DNA from: Ctena decussata
Taxonomy: Eukaryota; Mollusca; Bivalvia; Lucinida; Lucinidae
NCBI GenBank assembly: GCA_963989385.1
Contig: OZ022511.1
Location: 434,001 to 498,000 of the forward strand
Direction of reading: 5' to 3'
Length of the DNA: 64,000 nucleotides
Part shown: positions 48,998-61,716 of the stretch, in pieces
Layout: every line of letters starts with the position of its first letter
Position numbering within the stretch: position 1 is the first letter of the stretch
The notes under the pieces: generated by a model
Databases searched by the model: none
What the model was told of the DNA's origin: nothing
The model's input: the letters and a program-made list of their open reading frames with translations, nothing else
Made by a program: the position numbers and the translations under genes

Positions 48998-49792
48998 ATA
49001 TAAAGGCCATTAACATGTCTACATGCATGCACAATCTTATGTCAACTGATTGCATAACTTGCGAATTATAGGCCATCGAAATTTGTGTAAAGAAAAGTAT
49101 GTGCGACTTTAGCTCCCAAACGGAATAAAAGCTAAAGCTGAAATAGCCTTCATTCTATTTCACTTATTTGTGTCTACACATGTATATGTTTTGCAGAGAC
49201 TCAAAGCTCTTGAGAATGGAGAAAATGAGGTGTCAATTTTGCATTGGACCCTATGGGAAAATGAATTAAACACCTACTGCTCCGACGTTCAGCGACCGAT
49301 AACATCCATCTTTACACTGTAAACGGTAATTACATAGGTACATGCCTGGGGCAAATAACAGCGCAAATAATTGTCCATGTGCAGAGTAATAAAGGAGCAA
49401 ACTTTTATGTATGGGCTGCAGTGGAAGTTATTCTTAAAAGGTGACTTTCACGAATCGTTCTGAAACTCTTCTAAAATTACAGATAATTCCCATATATTTC
49501 TTGGGAAAAAATCCCAGAAATTCTCCTTTCTCCGTTGTCGAGATATTCGAGGACAAAGTCGTGCAGTTTACGACTTCCAGGGGCTATAACTCGAAAACTA
49601 AAGAACGAGAATTTTTGGCACATATGGTCAATTGAATGTTTATCCCAACCCTCTCATTTGGCACTAGTTTCAGCCCGAATTGTGCAAGTCACCTAAGGTC
49701 ACAAATCGTCGCGAACGCGTAGCCCAAATTGTGAAAATTTCAAACCGCTACTGCTTGCTTGTATGAGTAGGTAGCCATCTGAAACTTGGCAT
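48998..49792 (+). repeat. Satellite monomer 63 (dimer half B)
   Basis: 795 bp. AAGTATGTG, AAAATGAATT, AAACACC, CTCTTCTAAAA, GAGGACAAAG, CACAAATCGTCGCG and GAACGCG. The same set is in units 65 and 69. Confidence 0.97.
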
Positions 49793-50587
49793 ATATAAAG
49801 GCCATTAACATGTCTATATGCATGCACAATCTTATGTCAACTGATTGCATAACTTGCGAATTATAGGCCATCGAAATTTGTGTAAAGAAAAGTATGTGCG
49901 ACTTTAGCTCCCAAACGGAATAAAAGCTAAAGCTGAAATAGCCTTCATTCTATTTCACTTATTTGTGTCTACACATGTATATGTTTTGCAGAGACTCAAA
50001 GCTCTTGAGAATGGAGAAAATGAGGTGTCAATTTTGCATTGGAACCTATGGGAAAATGAATTCAACACCTACTGCTCCGACGTTCAGCGACCGATAACAT
50101 CCATCTTTACACTGTAAACGGTAATTACATAGGTACATGCCTGGGGCAAATAACAGCGGAAATAATTGTCCATGTGCAGAGTAATAAAGGAGCAAACTTT
50201 TATGTATGGGCTGCAGTGGAAGTTATTCTTAAAAGGTGACTTTCACGAATCGTTCTGAAACTCTGCTATAATTACAGATAATTCCCATATATTTCTTGGG
50301 AAAAAATCCCAGAAATTCTCCTTTCTCCGTTGTCGAGATATTCGAGGGCAAAGTCGTGCAGTTTACGACTTCCAGGGGCTATAACTCGAAAACTAAAGAA
50401 CGAGAATTTTTGGCACATATGGTCAATTGAATGTTTATCCCAACCCTCTCATTTGGCACTAGTTTCAGCTCGAATTGTGCAAGTCACCTAAGGTCACGAA
50501 TCGTCCCGAACGTGTAGCCCAAATTGTGAAAATTTCAAACCGCTACTGCTTGCTTGTATGAGTAGGTAGCCATCTGAAACTTGGCAT
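49793..50587 (+). repeat. Satellite monomer 64 (dimer half A)
   Basis: 795 bp. Identical to unit 62 as far as I can read, except AATTCAACACC (C at 50063 where unit 62 has A at 48473). Confidence 0.97.
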
Positions 50588-51382
50588 ATATAAAGGCCAT
50601 TAACATGTCTACATGCATGCACAATCTTATGTCAACTGATTGCATAACTTGCGAATTATAGGCCATCGAAATTTGTGTAAAGAAAAGTATGTGCGACTTT
50701 AGCTCCCAAACGGAATAAAAGCTAAAGCTGAAATAGCCTTCATTCTATTTCACTTATTTGTGTCTACACATGTATATGTTTTGCAGAGACTCAAAGCTCT
50801 TGAGAATGGAGAAAATGAGGTGTCAATTTTGCATTGGACCCTATGGGAAAATGAATTAAACACCTACTGCTCCGACGTTCAGCGACCGATAACATCCATC
50901 TTTACACTGTAAACGGTAATTACATAGGTACATGCCTGGGGCAAATAACAGCGCAAATAATTGTCCATGTGCAGAGTAATAAAGGAGCAAACTTTTATGT
51001 ATGGGCTGCAGTGGAAGTTATTCTTAAAAGGTGACTTTCACGAATCGTTCTGAAACTCTTCTAAAATTACAGATAATTCCCATATATTTCTTGGGAAAAA
51101 ATCCCAGAAATTCTCCTTTCTCCGTTGTCGAGATATTCGAGGACAAAGTCGTGCAGTTTACGACTTCCAGGGGCTATAACTCGAAAACTAAAGAACGAGA
51201 ATTTTTGGCACATATGGTCAATTGAATGTTTATCCCAACCCTCTCATTTGGCACTAGTTTCAGCCCGAATTGTGCAAGTCACCTAAGGTCACAAATCGTC
51301 GCGAACGCGTAGCCCAAATTGTGAAAATTTCAAACCGCTACTGCTTGCTTGTATGAGTAGGTAGCCATCTGAAACTTGGCAT
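50588..51382 (+). repeat. Satellite monomer 65 (dimer half B)
   Basis: 795 bp. I see no difference from unit 63. Confidence 0.97.
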
Positions 51383-52177
51383 ATATAAAGGCCATTAACA
51401 TGTCTACATGCATGCACAATCTTATGTCAACTGATTGCATAACTTGCGAATTATAGGCCATCGAAATTTGTGTAAAGAAAAGTTTGTGCGACTTTAGCTC
51501 CCAAACGGAATAAAAGCTAAAGCTGAAATAGCCTTCATTCTATTTCACTTATTTGTGTCTACACATGTATATGTTTTGCAGAGACTCAAAGCTCTTGAGA
51601 ATGGAGAAAATGAGGTGTCAATTTTGCATTGGACCCTATGGGAAAATGCATTAAACGCCTACTGCTCCGACGTTCAGCGACCGATAACATCCATCTTTAC
51701 ACTGTAAACGGTAATTACATAGGTACATGCCTGGGGCAAATAACAGCGCAAATAATTGTCCATGTGCAGAGTAATAAAGGAGCAAACTTTTATGTATGGG
51801 CTGCAGTGGAAGTTATTCTTAAAAGGTGACTTTCACGAATCGTTCTGAAACTCTGCTAAAATTACAGATAATTCCCATATATTTCTTGGGAAAAAATCCC
51901 AGATATTCTCCTTTCTCCGTTGTCGAGATATTCGAGGGCAAAGTCGTGCAGTTTACGACTTCCAGGGGCTATAACTCGAAAACTAAAGAACGAGAATTTT
52001 TGGCACATATGGTCAATTGAATGTTTATCCCAACCCTCTCATTTGGCACTAGTTTCAGCCCGAATTGTGCAAGTCACCTAAGGTCACGAATCGTCGCGAA
52101 CGTGTAGCCCAAATTGTGAAAATTTCAAACCGCTACTGCTTGCTTGTATGAGTAGGTAGCCATCTGAAACTTGGCAT
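51383..52177 (+). repeat. Satellite monomer 66
   Basis: 795 bp. Near consensus, with CAGATATTC (private) and CGTCGCGAAC. Confidence 0.97.
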
Positions 52178-52972
52178 ATATAAAGGCCATTAACATGTCT
52201 ACATGCATGCAAAATCTTATGTCAACTGATTGCATAACTTGCGAATTATAGGCCATCGAAATTTGTGTAAAGAAAAGTTTGTGCAACTTTAGCTCCCAAA
52301 CGGAATAAAAGCTAAAGCTGAAATAGCCTTCATTCTATTTCACTTATTTGTGTCTACACATGTATATGTTTTGCAGAGACTCAAAGCTCTTGAGAATGGA
52401 GAAAATGAGGTGTCAATTTTGCATTGGACCCTATGGGAAAATGCATTAAACGCCTACTGCTCCGACGTTCAGCGACCGATAACATCCATCTTTACACTGT
52501 AAACGGTTATTACATAGGTACATGCCTGGGGCAAATAACAGCGCAAATAATTGTCCATGTGCAGAGTAATAAAGGAGCAAACTTTTATGTATGGGCTGCA
52601 GTGGAAGTTATTCTTAAAAGGTGGCTTTCACGAATCGGTCTGAAACTCTGCTAAAATTACAGATAATTCCCATATATTTCTTGGGAAAAAATCCCAGAAA
52701 TTCTCCTTTCTCTGTTGTCGAGATATTCGAGGGCAAAGTCGTGCAGTTTACGACTTCCAGGGGCTATAACTCGAAAACTAAAGAACGAGAATTTTTGGCA
52801 CATATGGTCAATTGAATGTTTATCCGAACCCTCTCATTTGGCACTAGTTTCAGCTCGAATTGTGCAAGTCACCTAAGGTCACGAATCGTCCCGAACGTGT
52901 AGCCCAAATTGTGAAAATTTCAAACCGCTACTGCTTGCTTGTATGAGTAGGTAGCCATCTGAAACTTGGCAT
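52178..52972 (+). repeat. Satellite monomer 67
   Basis: 795 bp. Copy of unit 61 with two additional changes: GGTGGCTTTC (52624) and TCTCTGTTG (52713). Confidence 0.97.
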
Positions 52973-53767
52973 ATATAAAGGCCATTAACATGTCTATATG
53001 CATGCACAATCTTATGTCAACTGATTGCATAACTTGCGAATTATAGGCCATCGAAATTTGTGTAAAGAAAAGTATGTGCGACTTTAGCTCCCAAACGGAA
53101 TAAAAGCTAAAGCTGAAATAGCCTTCATTCTATTTCACTTATTTGTGTCTACACATGTATATGTTTTGCAGAGACTCAAAGCTCTTGAGAATGGAGAAAA
53201 TGAGGTGTCAATTTTGCATTGGAACCTATGGGAAAATGAATTAAACACCTACTGCTCCGACGTTCAGCGACCGATAACATCCATCTTTACACTGTAAACG
53301 GTAATTACATAGGTACATGCCTGGGGCAAATAACAGCGGAAATAATTGTCCATGTGCAGAGTAATAAAGGAGCAAACTTTTATGTATGGGCTGCAGTGGA
53401 AGTTATTCTTAAAAGGTGACTTTCACGAATCGTTCTGAAACTCTGCTGTAATTACAGATAATTCCCATATATTTCTTGGGAAAAAATCCCAGAAATTCTC
53501 CTTTCTCCGTTGTCGAGATATTCGAGGGCAAAGTCGTGCAGTTTACGACTTCCAGGGGCTATAACTCGAAAACTAAAGAACGAGAATTTTTGGCACATAT
53601 GGTCAATTGAATGTTTATCCCAACCCTCTCATTTGGCACTAGTTTCAGCTCGAATTGTGCAAGTCACCTAAGGTCACGAATCGTCCCGAACGTGTAGCCC
53701 AAATTGTGAAAATTTCAAACCGCTACTGCTTGCTTGTATGAGTAGGTAGCCATCTGAAACTTGGCAT
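52973..53767 (+). repeat. Satellite monomer 68 (dimer half A)
   Basis: 795 bp. Copy of unit 62 with GCTGTAATT (G at 53448). Confidence 0.97.
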
Positions 53768-54562
53768 ATATAAAGGCCATTAACATGTCTACATGCATGC
53801 ACAATCTTATGTCAACTGATTGCATAACTTGCGAATTATAGGCCATCGAAATTTGTGTAAAGAAAAGTATGTGCGACTTTAGCTCCCAAACGGAATAAAA
53901 GCTAAAGCTGAAATAGCCTTCATTCTATTTCACTTATTTGTGTCTACACATGTATATGTTTTGCAGAGACTCAAAGCTCTTGAGAATGGAGAAAATGAGG
54001 TGTCAATTTTGCATTGGACCCTATGGGAAAATGAATTAAACACCTACTGCTCCGACGTTCAGCGACCGATAACATCCATCTTTACACTGTAAACGGTAAT
54101 TACATAGGTACATGCCTGGGGCAAATAACAGCGCAAATAATTGTCCATGTGCAGAGTAATAAAGGAGCAAACTTTTATGTATGGGCTGCAGTGGAAGTTA
54201 TTCTTAAAAGGTGACTTTCACGAATCGTTCTGAAACTCTTCTAAAATTACAGATAATTCCCATATATTTCTTGGGAAAAAATCCCAGAAATTCTCCTTTC
54301 TCCGTTGTCGAGATATTCGAGGACAAAGTCGTGCAGTTTACGACTTCCAGGGGCTATAACTCGAAAACTAAAGAACGAGAATTTTTGGCACATATGGTCA
54401 ATTGAATGTTTATCCCAACCCTCTCATTTGGCACTAGTTTCAGCCCGAATTGTGCAAGTCACCTAAGGTCACAAATCGTCGCGAACGTGTAGCCCAAATT
54501 GTGAAAATTTCAAACCGCTACTGCTTGCTTGTATGAGTAGGTAGCCATCTGAAACTTGGCAT
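53768..54562 (+). repeat. Satellite monomer 69 (dimer half B)
   Basis: 795 bp. Copy of unit 63 with GAACGTG (T at 54488) in place of GAACGCG. Confidence 0.97.
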
Positions 54563-55357
54563 ATATAAAGGCCATTAACATGTCTACATGCATGCACAAT
54601 CTTATGTCAACTGATTGCATAACTTGCGAATTATAGGCCATCGAAATTTGTGTAAAGAAAAGTTTGTGCGACTTTAGCTCCCAAACGGAATAAAAGCTAA
54701 AGCTGAAATAGCCTTCATTCTATTTCACTTATTTGTGTCTACACATGTATATGTTTTGCAGAGACTCAAAGCTCTTGAGAATGGAGAAAATGAGGTGTCA
54801 ATTTTGCATTGGACCCTATGGGAAAATGCATTAAACGCCTACTGCTCCGACGTTCAGCGACCGATAACATCCATCTTTACACTGTAAACGGTAATTACAT
54901 AGGTACATGCCTGGGGCAAATAACAGCGCAAATAATTGTCCATGTGCAGAGTAATAAAGGAGCAAACTTTTATGTATGGGCTGCAGTGGAAGTTATTCTT
55001 AAAAGGTGACTTTCACGAATCGTTCTGAAACTCTGCTAAAGTTACAGATAATTCCCATATATTTCTTGGGAAAAAATCCCAGAAATTCTCCTTTCTCCGT
55101 TGTCGAGATATTTGAGGGCAAAGTCGTGCAGTTTACGACTTCCAGGGGCTATAACTCGAAAACTAAAGAACGAGAATTTTTGGCACATATGGTCAATTGA
55201 ATGTTTATCCGAACCCTCTCATTTGGCACTAGTTTCAGCCCGAATTGTGCAAGTCACCTAAGGTCACGAATCGTCGCGAACGTGTAGCCCAAATTGTGAA
55301 AATTTCAAACCGCTACTGCTTGCTTGTATGAGTAGGTAGCCATCTGAAACTTGGCAT
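54563..55357 (+). repeat. Satellite monomer 70
   Basis: 795 bp. CTAAAGTTAC (with 50), TATTTGAGG, TATCCGAACC, CGTCGCG. Confidence 0.97.
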
Positions 55358-56152
55358 ATATAAAGGCCATTAACATGTCTACATGCATGCACAATCTTAT
55401 GTCAACTGATTGCATAACTTGCGAATTATAGGCCATCGAAATTTGTGTAAAGAAAAGTTTGTGCGACTTTAGCTCCCAAACGGAATAAAAGCTAAAGCTG
55501 AAATAGCCTTCATTCTATTTCACTTATTTGTGTCTACACATGTATATGTTTTGCAGAGACTCAAAGCTCTTGAGAATGGAGAAAATGAGGTGTCAATTTT
55601 GCATTGGACCCTATGGGAAAATGCATTAAACGCCTACTGCTCCGACGTTCAGCGACCGATAACATCCATCTTTACACTGTAAACGGTAATTACATAGGTA
55701 CATGCCTGGGGCAAATAACAGCGCAAATAATTGTCCATGTGCAGAGTAATAAAGGAGCAAACTTTTATGTATGGGCTGCAGTGGAAGTTATTCTTAAAAG
55801 GTGACTTTCACGAATCGTTCTGAAACTCTGCTAAAATTACAGATAATTCCCATATATTTCTTGGGAAAAAATCCCAGAAATTCTCCTTTCTCCGTTGTCG
55901 AGATATTCGAGGGCAAAGTCGTGCAGTTTACGACTTCCAGGGGCTATAACTCGAAAACTAAAGAACGAGAATTTTTGGCACATATGGTCAATTGAATGTT
56001 TATCCCAACCCTCTCATTTGGCACTAGTTTCAGCCCGAATTGTGCAAGTCACCTAAGGTCACGAATCGTCGCGAACGTGTAGCCCAAATTGTGAAAATTT
56101 CAAACCGCTACTGCTTGCTTGTATGAGTAGGTAGCCATCTGAAACTTGGCAT
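55358..56152 (+). repeat. Satellite monomer 71
   Basis: 795 bp. Consensus except CGTCGCG. Confidence 0.97.
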
Positions 56153-56947
56153 ATATAAAGGCCATTAACATGTCTACATGCATGCACAATCTTATGTCAA
56201 CTGATTGCATAACTTGCGAATTATAGGCCATCGAAATTTGTGTAAAGAAAAGTTTGTGCGACTTTAGCTCCCAAACGGAATAAAAGCTAAAGCTGAAATA
56301 GCCTTCATTCTATTTCACTTATTTGTGTCTACACATGTATATGTTTTGCAGAGACTCAAAGCTCTTGAGAATGGAGAAAATGAGGTGTCAATTTTGCATT
56401 GGACCCTATGGGAAAATGCATTAAACGCCTACTGCTCCGACGTTCAGCGACCGATAACATCCATCTTTACACTGTAAACGGTAATTACATAGGTACATGC
56501 CTGGGGCAAATAACAGCGCAAATAATTGTCCATGTGCAGAGTAATAAAGGAGCAAACTTTTATGTATGGGCTGCAGTGGAAGTTATTCTTAAAAGGTGAC
56601 TTTCACGAATCGTTCTGAAACTCTGCTAAAATTACAGATAATTCCCATATATTTCTTGGGAAAAAATCCCAGAAATTCTCCTTTCTCCGTTGTCGAGATA
56701 TTCGAGGGCAAAGTCGTGCAGTTTACGACTTCCAGGGGCTATAACTCGAAAACTAAAGAACGAGAATTTTTGGCACATATGGTCAATTGAATGTTTATCC
56801 GAACCCTCTCATTTGGCACTAGTTTCAGCTCGAATTGTGCAAGTCACCTAAGGTCACGAATCGTCCCGAACGTGTAGCCCAAATTGTGAAAATTTCAAAC
56901 CGCTACTGCTTGCTTGTATGAGTAGGTAGCCATCTGAAACTTGGCAT
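56153..56947 (+). repeat. Satellite monomer 72
   Basis: 795 bp. Consensus except TATCCGAACC and CAGCTCG, a pair also seen in units 61 and 67. Confidence 0.97.
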
Positions 56948-57742
56948 ATATAAAGGCCATTAACATGTCTACATGCATGCACAATCTTATGTCAACTGAT
57001 TGCATAACTTGCGAATTATAGGTCATCGAAATTTGTGTAAAGAAAAGTTTGTGCGACTTTAGCTCCCAAACGGAATAAAAGCTAAAGCTGAAATAGCCTT
57101 CATACTATTTCACTTATTTGTGTCTACACATGTATATGTTTTGCAGAGACTCAAAGCTCTTGAGAATGGAGAAAATGAGGTGTCAATTTTGCATTGGACC
57201 CTATGGGAAAATGCATTAAACGCCTACTGCTCCGACGTTCAGCGACCGATAACATCCATCTTTACACTGTAAACGGTAATTACATAGGTACATGCCTGGG
57301 GCAAATAACAGCGCAAATAATTGTCCATGTGCAGAGTAATAAAGGAGCAAACTTTTATGTATGGGCTGCAGTGGAAGTTATTCTTAAAAGGTGACTTTTA
57401 CGAATCGTTCTGAAACTCTGCTAAAATTACAGATAATTCCCATATATTTCTTGGGAAAAAATCCCAGAAATTCTCCTTTCTCCGTTGTCGAGATATTCGA
57501 GGGCAAAGTCGTGCAGTTTACGACTTCCAGGGGCTATAACTCGAAAACTAAAGAACGAGAATTTTTGGCACATATGGTCAATTGAATGTTTATCCCAACC
57601 CTCTCATTTGGCACTAGTTTCAGCCCGAATTGTGCAAGTCACCTAAGGTCACGAATCGTCCCGAACGTGTAGCCCAAATTGTGAAAATTTCAAACCGCTA
57701 CTGCTTGCTTGTATGAGTAGGTAGCCATCTGAAACTTGGCAT
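56948..57742 (+). repeat. Satellite monomer 73
   Basis: 795 bp. Private AGGTCATCG, CATACTATTT and ACTTTTACG. Confidence 0.97.
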
Positions 57743-58537
57743 ATATAAAAGCCATTAACATGTCTACATGCATGCACAATCTTATGTCAACTGATTGCAT
57801 AACTTGCGAATTATAGGCCATCGAAATTTGTGTAAAGAAACGTTTGTGCGACTTTAGCTCCCAAACGGAATAAAAGCTAAAGCTGAAATAGCCTTCTTTC
57901 TATTTCACTTATTTGTGTCTACACATGTATATGTTTTGCAGAGACTCAAAGCTCTTGAGAATGGAGAAAATGAGGTGTCAATTTTGCATTGGACCCTATG
58001 GGAAAATGCATTAAACGCCTACTGCTCCGACGTTCAGCGACCGATAACATCCATCTTTACACAGTAAACGGTAATTACATAGGTACATGAATGGGGCAAA
58101 TAACAGCGCAAATAATTGTCCATGTGCAGAGTAATAAAGGAGCAAACTTTTATGTATGGGCTGCAGTGGAAGTTATTCTTAAAAGGTGACTTTCACGAAT
58201 CGTTCTGAAACTCTGCTAAAATTACAGATAATTCCCATATATTTCTTGGGAAAAAATCCCAGAAATTCTCCTTTCTCCGTTGTCGAGATATTCGAGGGCA
58301 AAGTCGTGCAGTTTACGACTTCCAGGGGCTATAACTCGAAAACTAAAGAACGAGAATTTTTGGCACATATGGTCAATTGAATGTTTATCCCAACCCTCTC
58401 ATTTGGCACTAGTTTCAGCACGAATTGTGCAAGTCACCTAAGGTCACGAATCGTCCCGAACGTGTAGCCCAAATTGTGAAAATTTCAAACCGCTACTGCT
58501 TGCTTGTATGAGTAGGTAGCCATCTGAAACTTGGCAT
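57743..58537 (+). repeat. Satellite monomer 74 (second dimer, half A)
   Basis: 795 bp. GAAACGTTTG, CTTCTTTC, ACACAGTAA, TACATGAATGGGG and CAGCACG, shared with unit 76. Private ATAAAAGCC beside the TATA-like box (A at 57750). Confidence 0.97.
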
Positions 58538-59332
58538 ATATAAAGGCCATTAACATGTCTACATGCATGCACAATCTTATGTCAACTGATTGCATAACTT
58601 GCGAATTATAGGCCATCGAAATTTGTGTAAAGAAAAGTTTGTGCGACTTTAGCTCCCAAACGGAATAAAAGCTTAAGCTGAAATAGCCTTCATTCTATTT
58701 CACTTATTTGTGTCTACACATGTATATGTTTTGCAGAGACTCAAAGCTCTTGAGAATGGAGAAAATGAGGTGTCAATTTTGCATTGGACCCTATGGGAAA
58801 ATGCATTAAACGCCTACTGCTCCGACGTTCAGCGACCGATAACATCCATCTTTACACTGTAAACGGTAATTACATAGGTACATGCCTGGGGCAAATAACA
58901 GCGCAAATAATTGTCCATGTGCAGAGTAATAAAGGAGCAAACTTTTATGTATGGGCTGCAGTGGAAGTTATTCTTAAAAGGTGACTTTCACGAATCGTTC
59001 TGAAACTCTGCTAAAATTACAGATAATTCCCATATATTTCTTGGGAAAAAATCCCAGAAATTCTCCTTTCTCCGTTGTCGAGATATTCGAGGGCAAAGTC
59101 GTGCAGTTTACGACTTCCAGGGGCTATAACTCGAAAACTAAAGAACGAGAATTTTTGGCACATATGGTCAATTGAATGTTTATCCCAACCCTCTCATTTG
59201 GCACTAGTTTCAGCCCGAATTGTGCAAGTCACCTAAGGTCACGAATCGTCCCGAACGTGTAGCCCAAATTGTGAAAATTTCAAACCGCTACTGCTTGCTT
59301 GTATGAGTAGGTAGCCATCTGAAACTTGGCAT
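58538..59332 (+). repeat. Satellite monomer 75 (second dimer, half B)
   Basis: 795 bp. Consensus except GCTTAAGCTG, shared with units 41 and 77; it mismatches one base of the inverted-repeat arm. Confidence 0.97.
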
Positions 59333-60127
59333 ATATAAAGGCCATTAACATGTCTACATGCATGCACAATCTTATGTCAACTGATTGCATAACTTGCGAA
59401 TTATAGGCCATCGAAATTTGTGTAAAGAAACGTTTGTGCGACTTTAGCTCCCAAACGGAATAAAAGCTAAAGCTGAAATAGCCTTCTTTCTATTTCACTT
59501 ATTTGTGTCTACACATGTATATGTTTTGCAGAGACTCAAAGCTCTTGAGAATGGAGAAAATGAGGTGTCAATTTTGCATTGGACCCTATGGGAAAATGCA
59601 TTAAACGCCTACTGCTCCGACGTTCAGCGACCGATAACATCCATCTTTACACAGTAAACGGTAATTACATAGGTACATGAATGGGGCAAATAACAGCGCA
59701 AATAATTGTCCATGTGCAGAGTAATAAAGGAGCAAACTTTTATGTATGGGCTGCAGTGGAAGTTATTCTTAAAAGGTGACTTTCACGAATCGTTCTGAAA
59801 CTCTTCTAAAATTACAGATAATTCCCATATATTTCTTGGGAAAAAATCCCAGAAATTCTCCTTTCTCCGTTGTCGAGATATTCGAGGGCAAAGTCGTGCA
59901 GTTTACGACTTCCAGGGGCTATAACTCGAAAACTAAAGAACGAGAATTTTTGGCACATATGGTCAATTGAATGTTTATCCCAACCCTCTCATTTGGCACT
60001 AGTTTCAGCACGAATTGTGCAAGTCACCTAAGGTCACGAATCGTCCCGAACGTGTAGCCCAAATTGTGAAAATTTCAAACCGCTACTGCTTGCTTGTATG
60101 AGTAGGTAGCCATCTGAAACTTGGCAT
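59333..60127 (+). repeat. Satellite monomer 76 (second dimer, half A)
   Basis: 795 bp. Copy of unit 74 with a consensus TATA flank and CTCTTCTAA (T at 59805). Confidence 0.97.
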
Positions 60128-60922
60128 ATATAAAGGCCATTAACATGTCTACATGCATGCACAATCTTATGTCAACTGATTGCATAACTTGCGAATTATA
60201 GGCCATCGAAATTTGTGTAAAGAAAAGTTTGTGCGACTTTAGCTCCCAAACGGAATAAAAGCTTAAGCTGAAATAGCCTTCATTCTATTTCACTTATTTG
60301 TGTCTACACATGTATATGTTTTGCAGAGACTCAAAGCTCTTGAGAATGGAGAAAATGAGGTGTCAATTTTGCATTGGACCCTATGGGAAAATGCATTAAA
60401 CGCCTACTGCTCCGACGTTCAGCGACCGATAACATCCATCTTTACACTGTAAACGGTAATTACATAGGTACATGCCTGGGGCAAATAACAGCGCAAATAA
60501 TTGTCCATGTGCAGAGTAATAAAGGAGCAAACTTTTATGTATGGGCTGCAGTGGAAGTTATTCTTAAAAGGTGACTTTCACGAATCGTTCTGAAACTCTG
60601 CTAAAATTACAGATAATTCCCATATATTTCTTGGGAAAAAATCCCAGAAATTCTCCTTTCTCCGTTGTCGAGATATTCGAGGGCAAAGTCGTGCAGTTTA
60701 CGACTTCCAGGGGCTATAACTCGAAAACTAAAGAACGAGAATTTTTGGCACATATGGTCAATTGAATGTTTATCCCAACCCTCTCATTTGGCACTAGTTT
60801 CAGCCCGAATTGTGCAAGTCACCTAAGGTCACGAATCGTCCCGAACGTGTAGCCCAAATTGTGAAAATTTCAAACCGCTACTGCTTGCTTGTATGAGTAG
60901 GTAGCCATCTGAAACTTGGCAT
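60128..60922 (+). repeat. Satellite monomer 77 (second dimer, half B)
   Basis: 795 bp. I see no difference from unit 75. Confidence 0.97.
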
Positions 60923-61716
60923 ATATAAAGGCCATTAACATGTCTACATGCATGCACGATCTTATGTCAACTGATTGCATAACTTGCGAATTATAGGCCA
61001 TCGAAATTTGTGTAAAGAAAAGTTTGTGCGACTTTAGCTCCCAAACGGAATAAAAGCTAAAGCTGAAATAGCCTTCATTCTATTTCACTTTTTTGTGTCT
61101 ACACATGTATATATTTTGCAGAGACTCAAAGCTCTTGAGAATGGAGAAAATGAGGTGTCAATTTTGCATTGGACCCTATGGGAAAATGCATAAAACGCCT
61201 ACTGCTCCGACGTTCAGCGACCGATAACATCCATCTTACACTGTAAACGGTAATTACATAGGTACATGCCTGGGGCAAATAACAGCGCAAATAATTGTCC
61301 ATGTGCAGAGTAATAAAGGAGCAAACTTTTATGTATGGGCTGCAGTGGAAGTTATTCTTAAAAGGTGACTTTCACGAATCGTTCTGAAACTCTGCTAAAA
61401 TTACAGATAATTCCCATATATTTCTTGGGAAAAAATCCCAGAAATTCTCCTTTCTCCGTTGTCGAGATATTCGAGGGCAAAGTCGTGCAGTTTACGACTT
61501 CCAGGGGCTATAACTCGAAAACTAAAGAACGAGAATTTTTGGCACATATGGTCAATTGAATGTTTATCCCAACCCTCTCATTTGGCACTAGTTTCAGCCC
61601 GAATTGTGCAAGTCACCTAAGGTCACGAATCGTCCCGAACGTGTAGCCCAAATTGTGAAAATTACAAACCGCTACTGCTTGCTTGTATGAGTAGGTAGCC
61701 ATCTGAAACTTGGCAT
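60923..61716 (+). repeat. Satellite monomer 78
   Basis: 794 bp. CACGATCTT, CACTTTTTTG, GCATAAAACG, one base lost in CATCTTACAC, AAATTACAAACC. ATATATTTTGC is shared with unit 79. Confidence 0.97.

Larger units (their letters stand above)
47408..49792 (+). repeat. 2385-bp trimer, copy 1 (units 61-63)
   Basis: The same three-unit order recurs 4770 bp downstream. The trimer includes dimer copy 1. Confidence 0.9.
48203..49792 (+). repeat. 1590-bp dimer, copy 1 (units 62-63)
   Basis: A/B dimer. The only difference I can find from the adjacent copy 2 is A at 48473 against C at 50063. Confidence 0.93.
49793..51382 (+). repeat. 1590-bp dimer, copy 2 (units 64-65)
   Basis: Directly abuts copy 1. More than ten marker variants match in register. 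Confidence 0.93.
52178..54562 (+). repeat. 2385-bp trimer, copy 2 (units 67-69)
   Basis: Matches units 61-63 with four differences that I noticed: 52624, 52713, 53448 and 54488. Confidence 0.9.
57743..59332 (+). repeat. Second 1590-bp dimer, copy 1 (units 74-75)
   Basis: Followed directly by a near-identical copy. I noticed two differences: 57750 against 59340, and 58215 against 59805. Confidence 0.93.
59333..60922 (+). repeat. Second 1590-bp dimer, copy 2 (units 76-77)
   Basis: Carries the same five A-half markers and the GCTTAAGCTG B-half marker as copy 1, in register. Confidence 0.93.
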
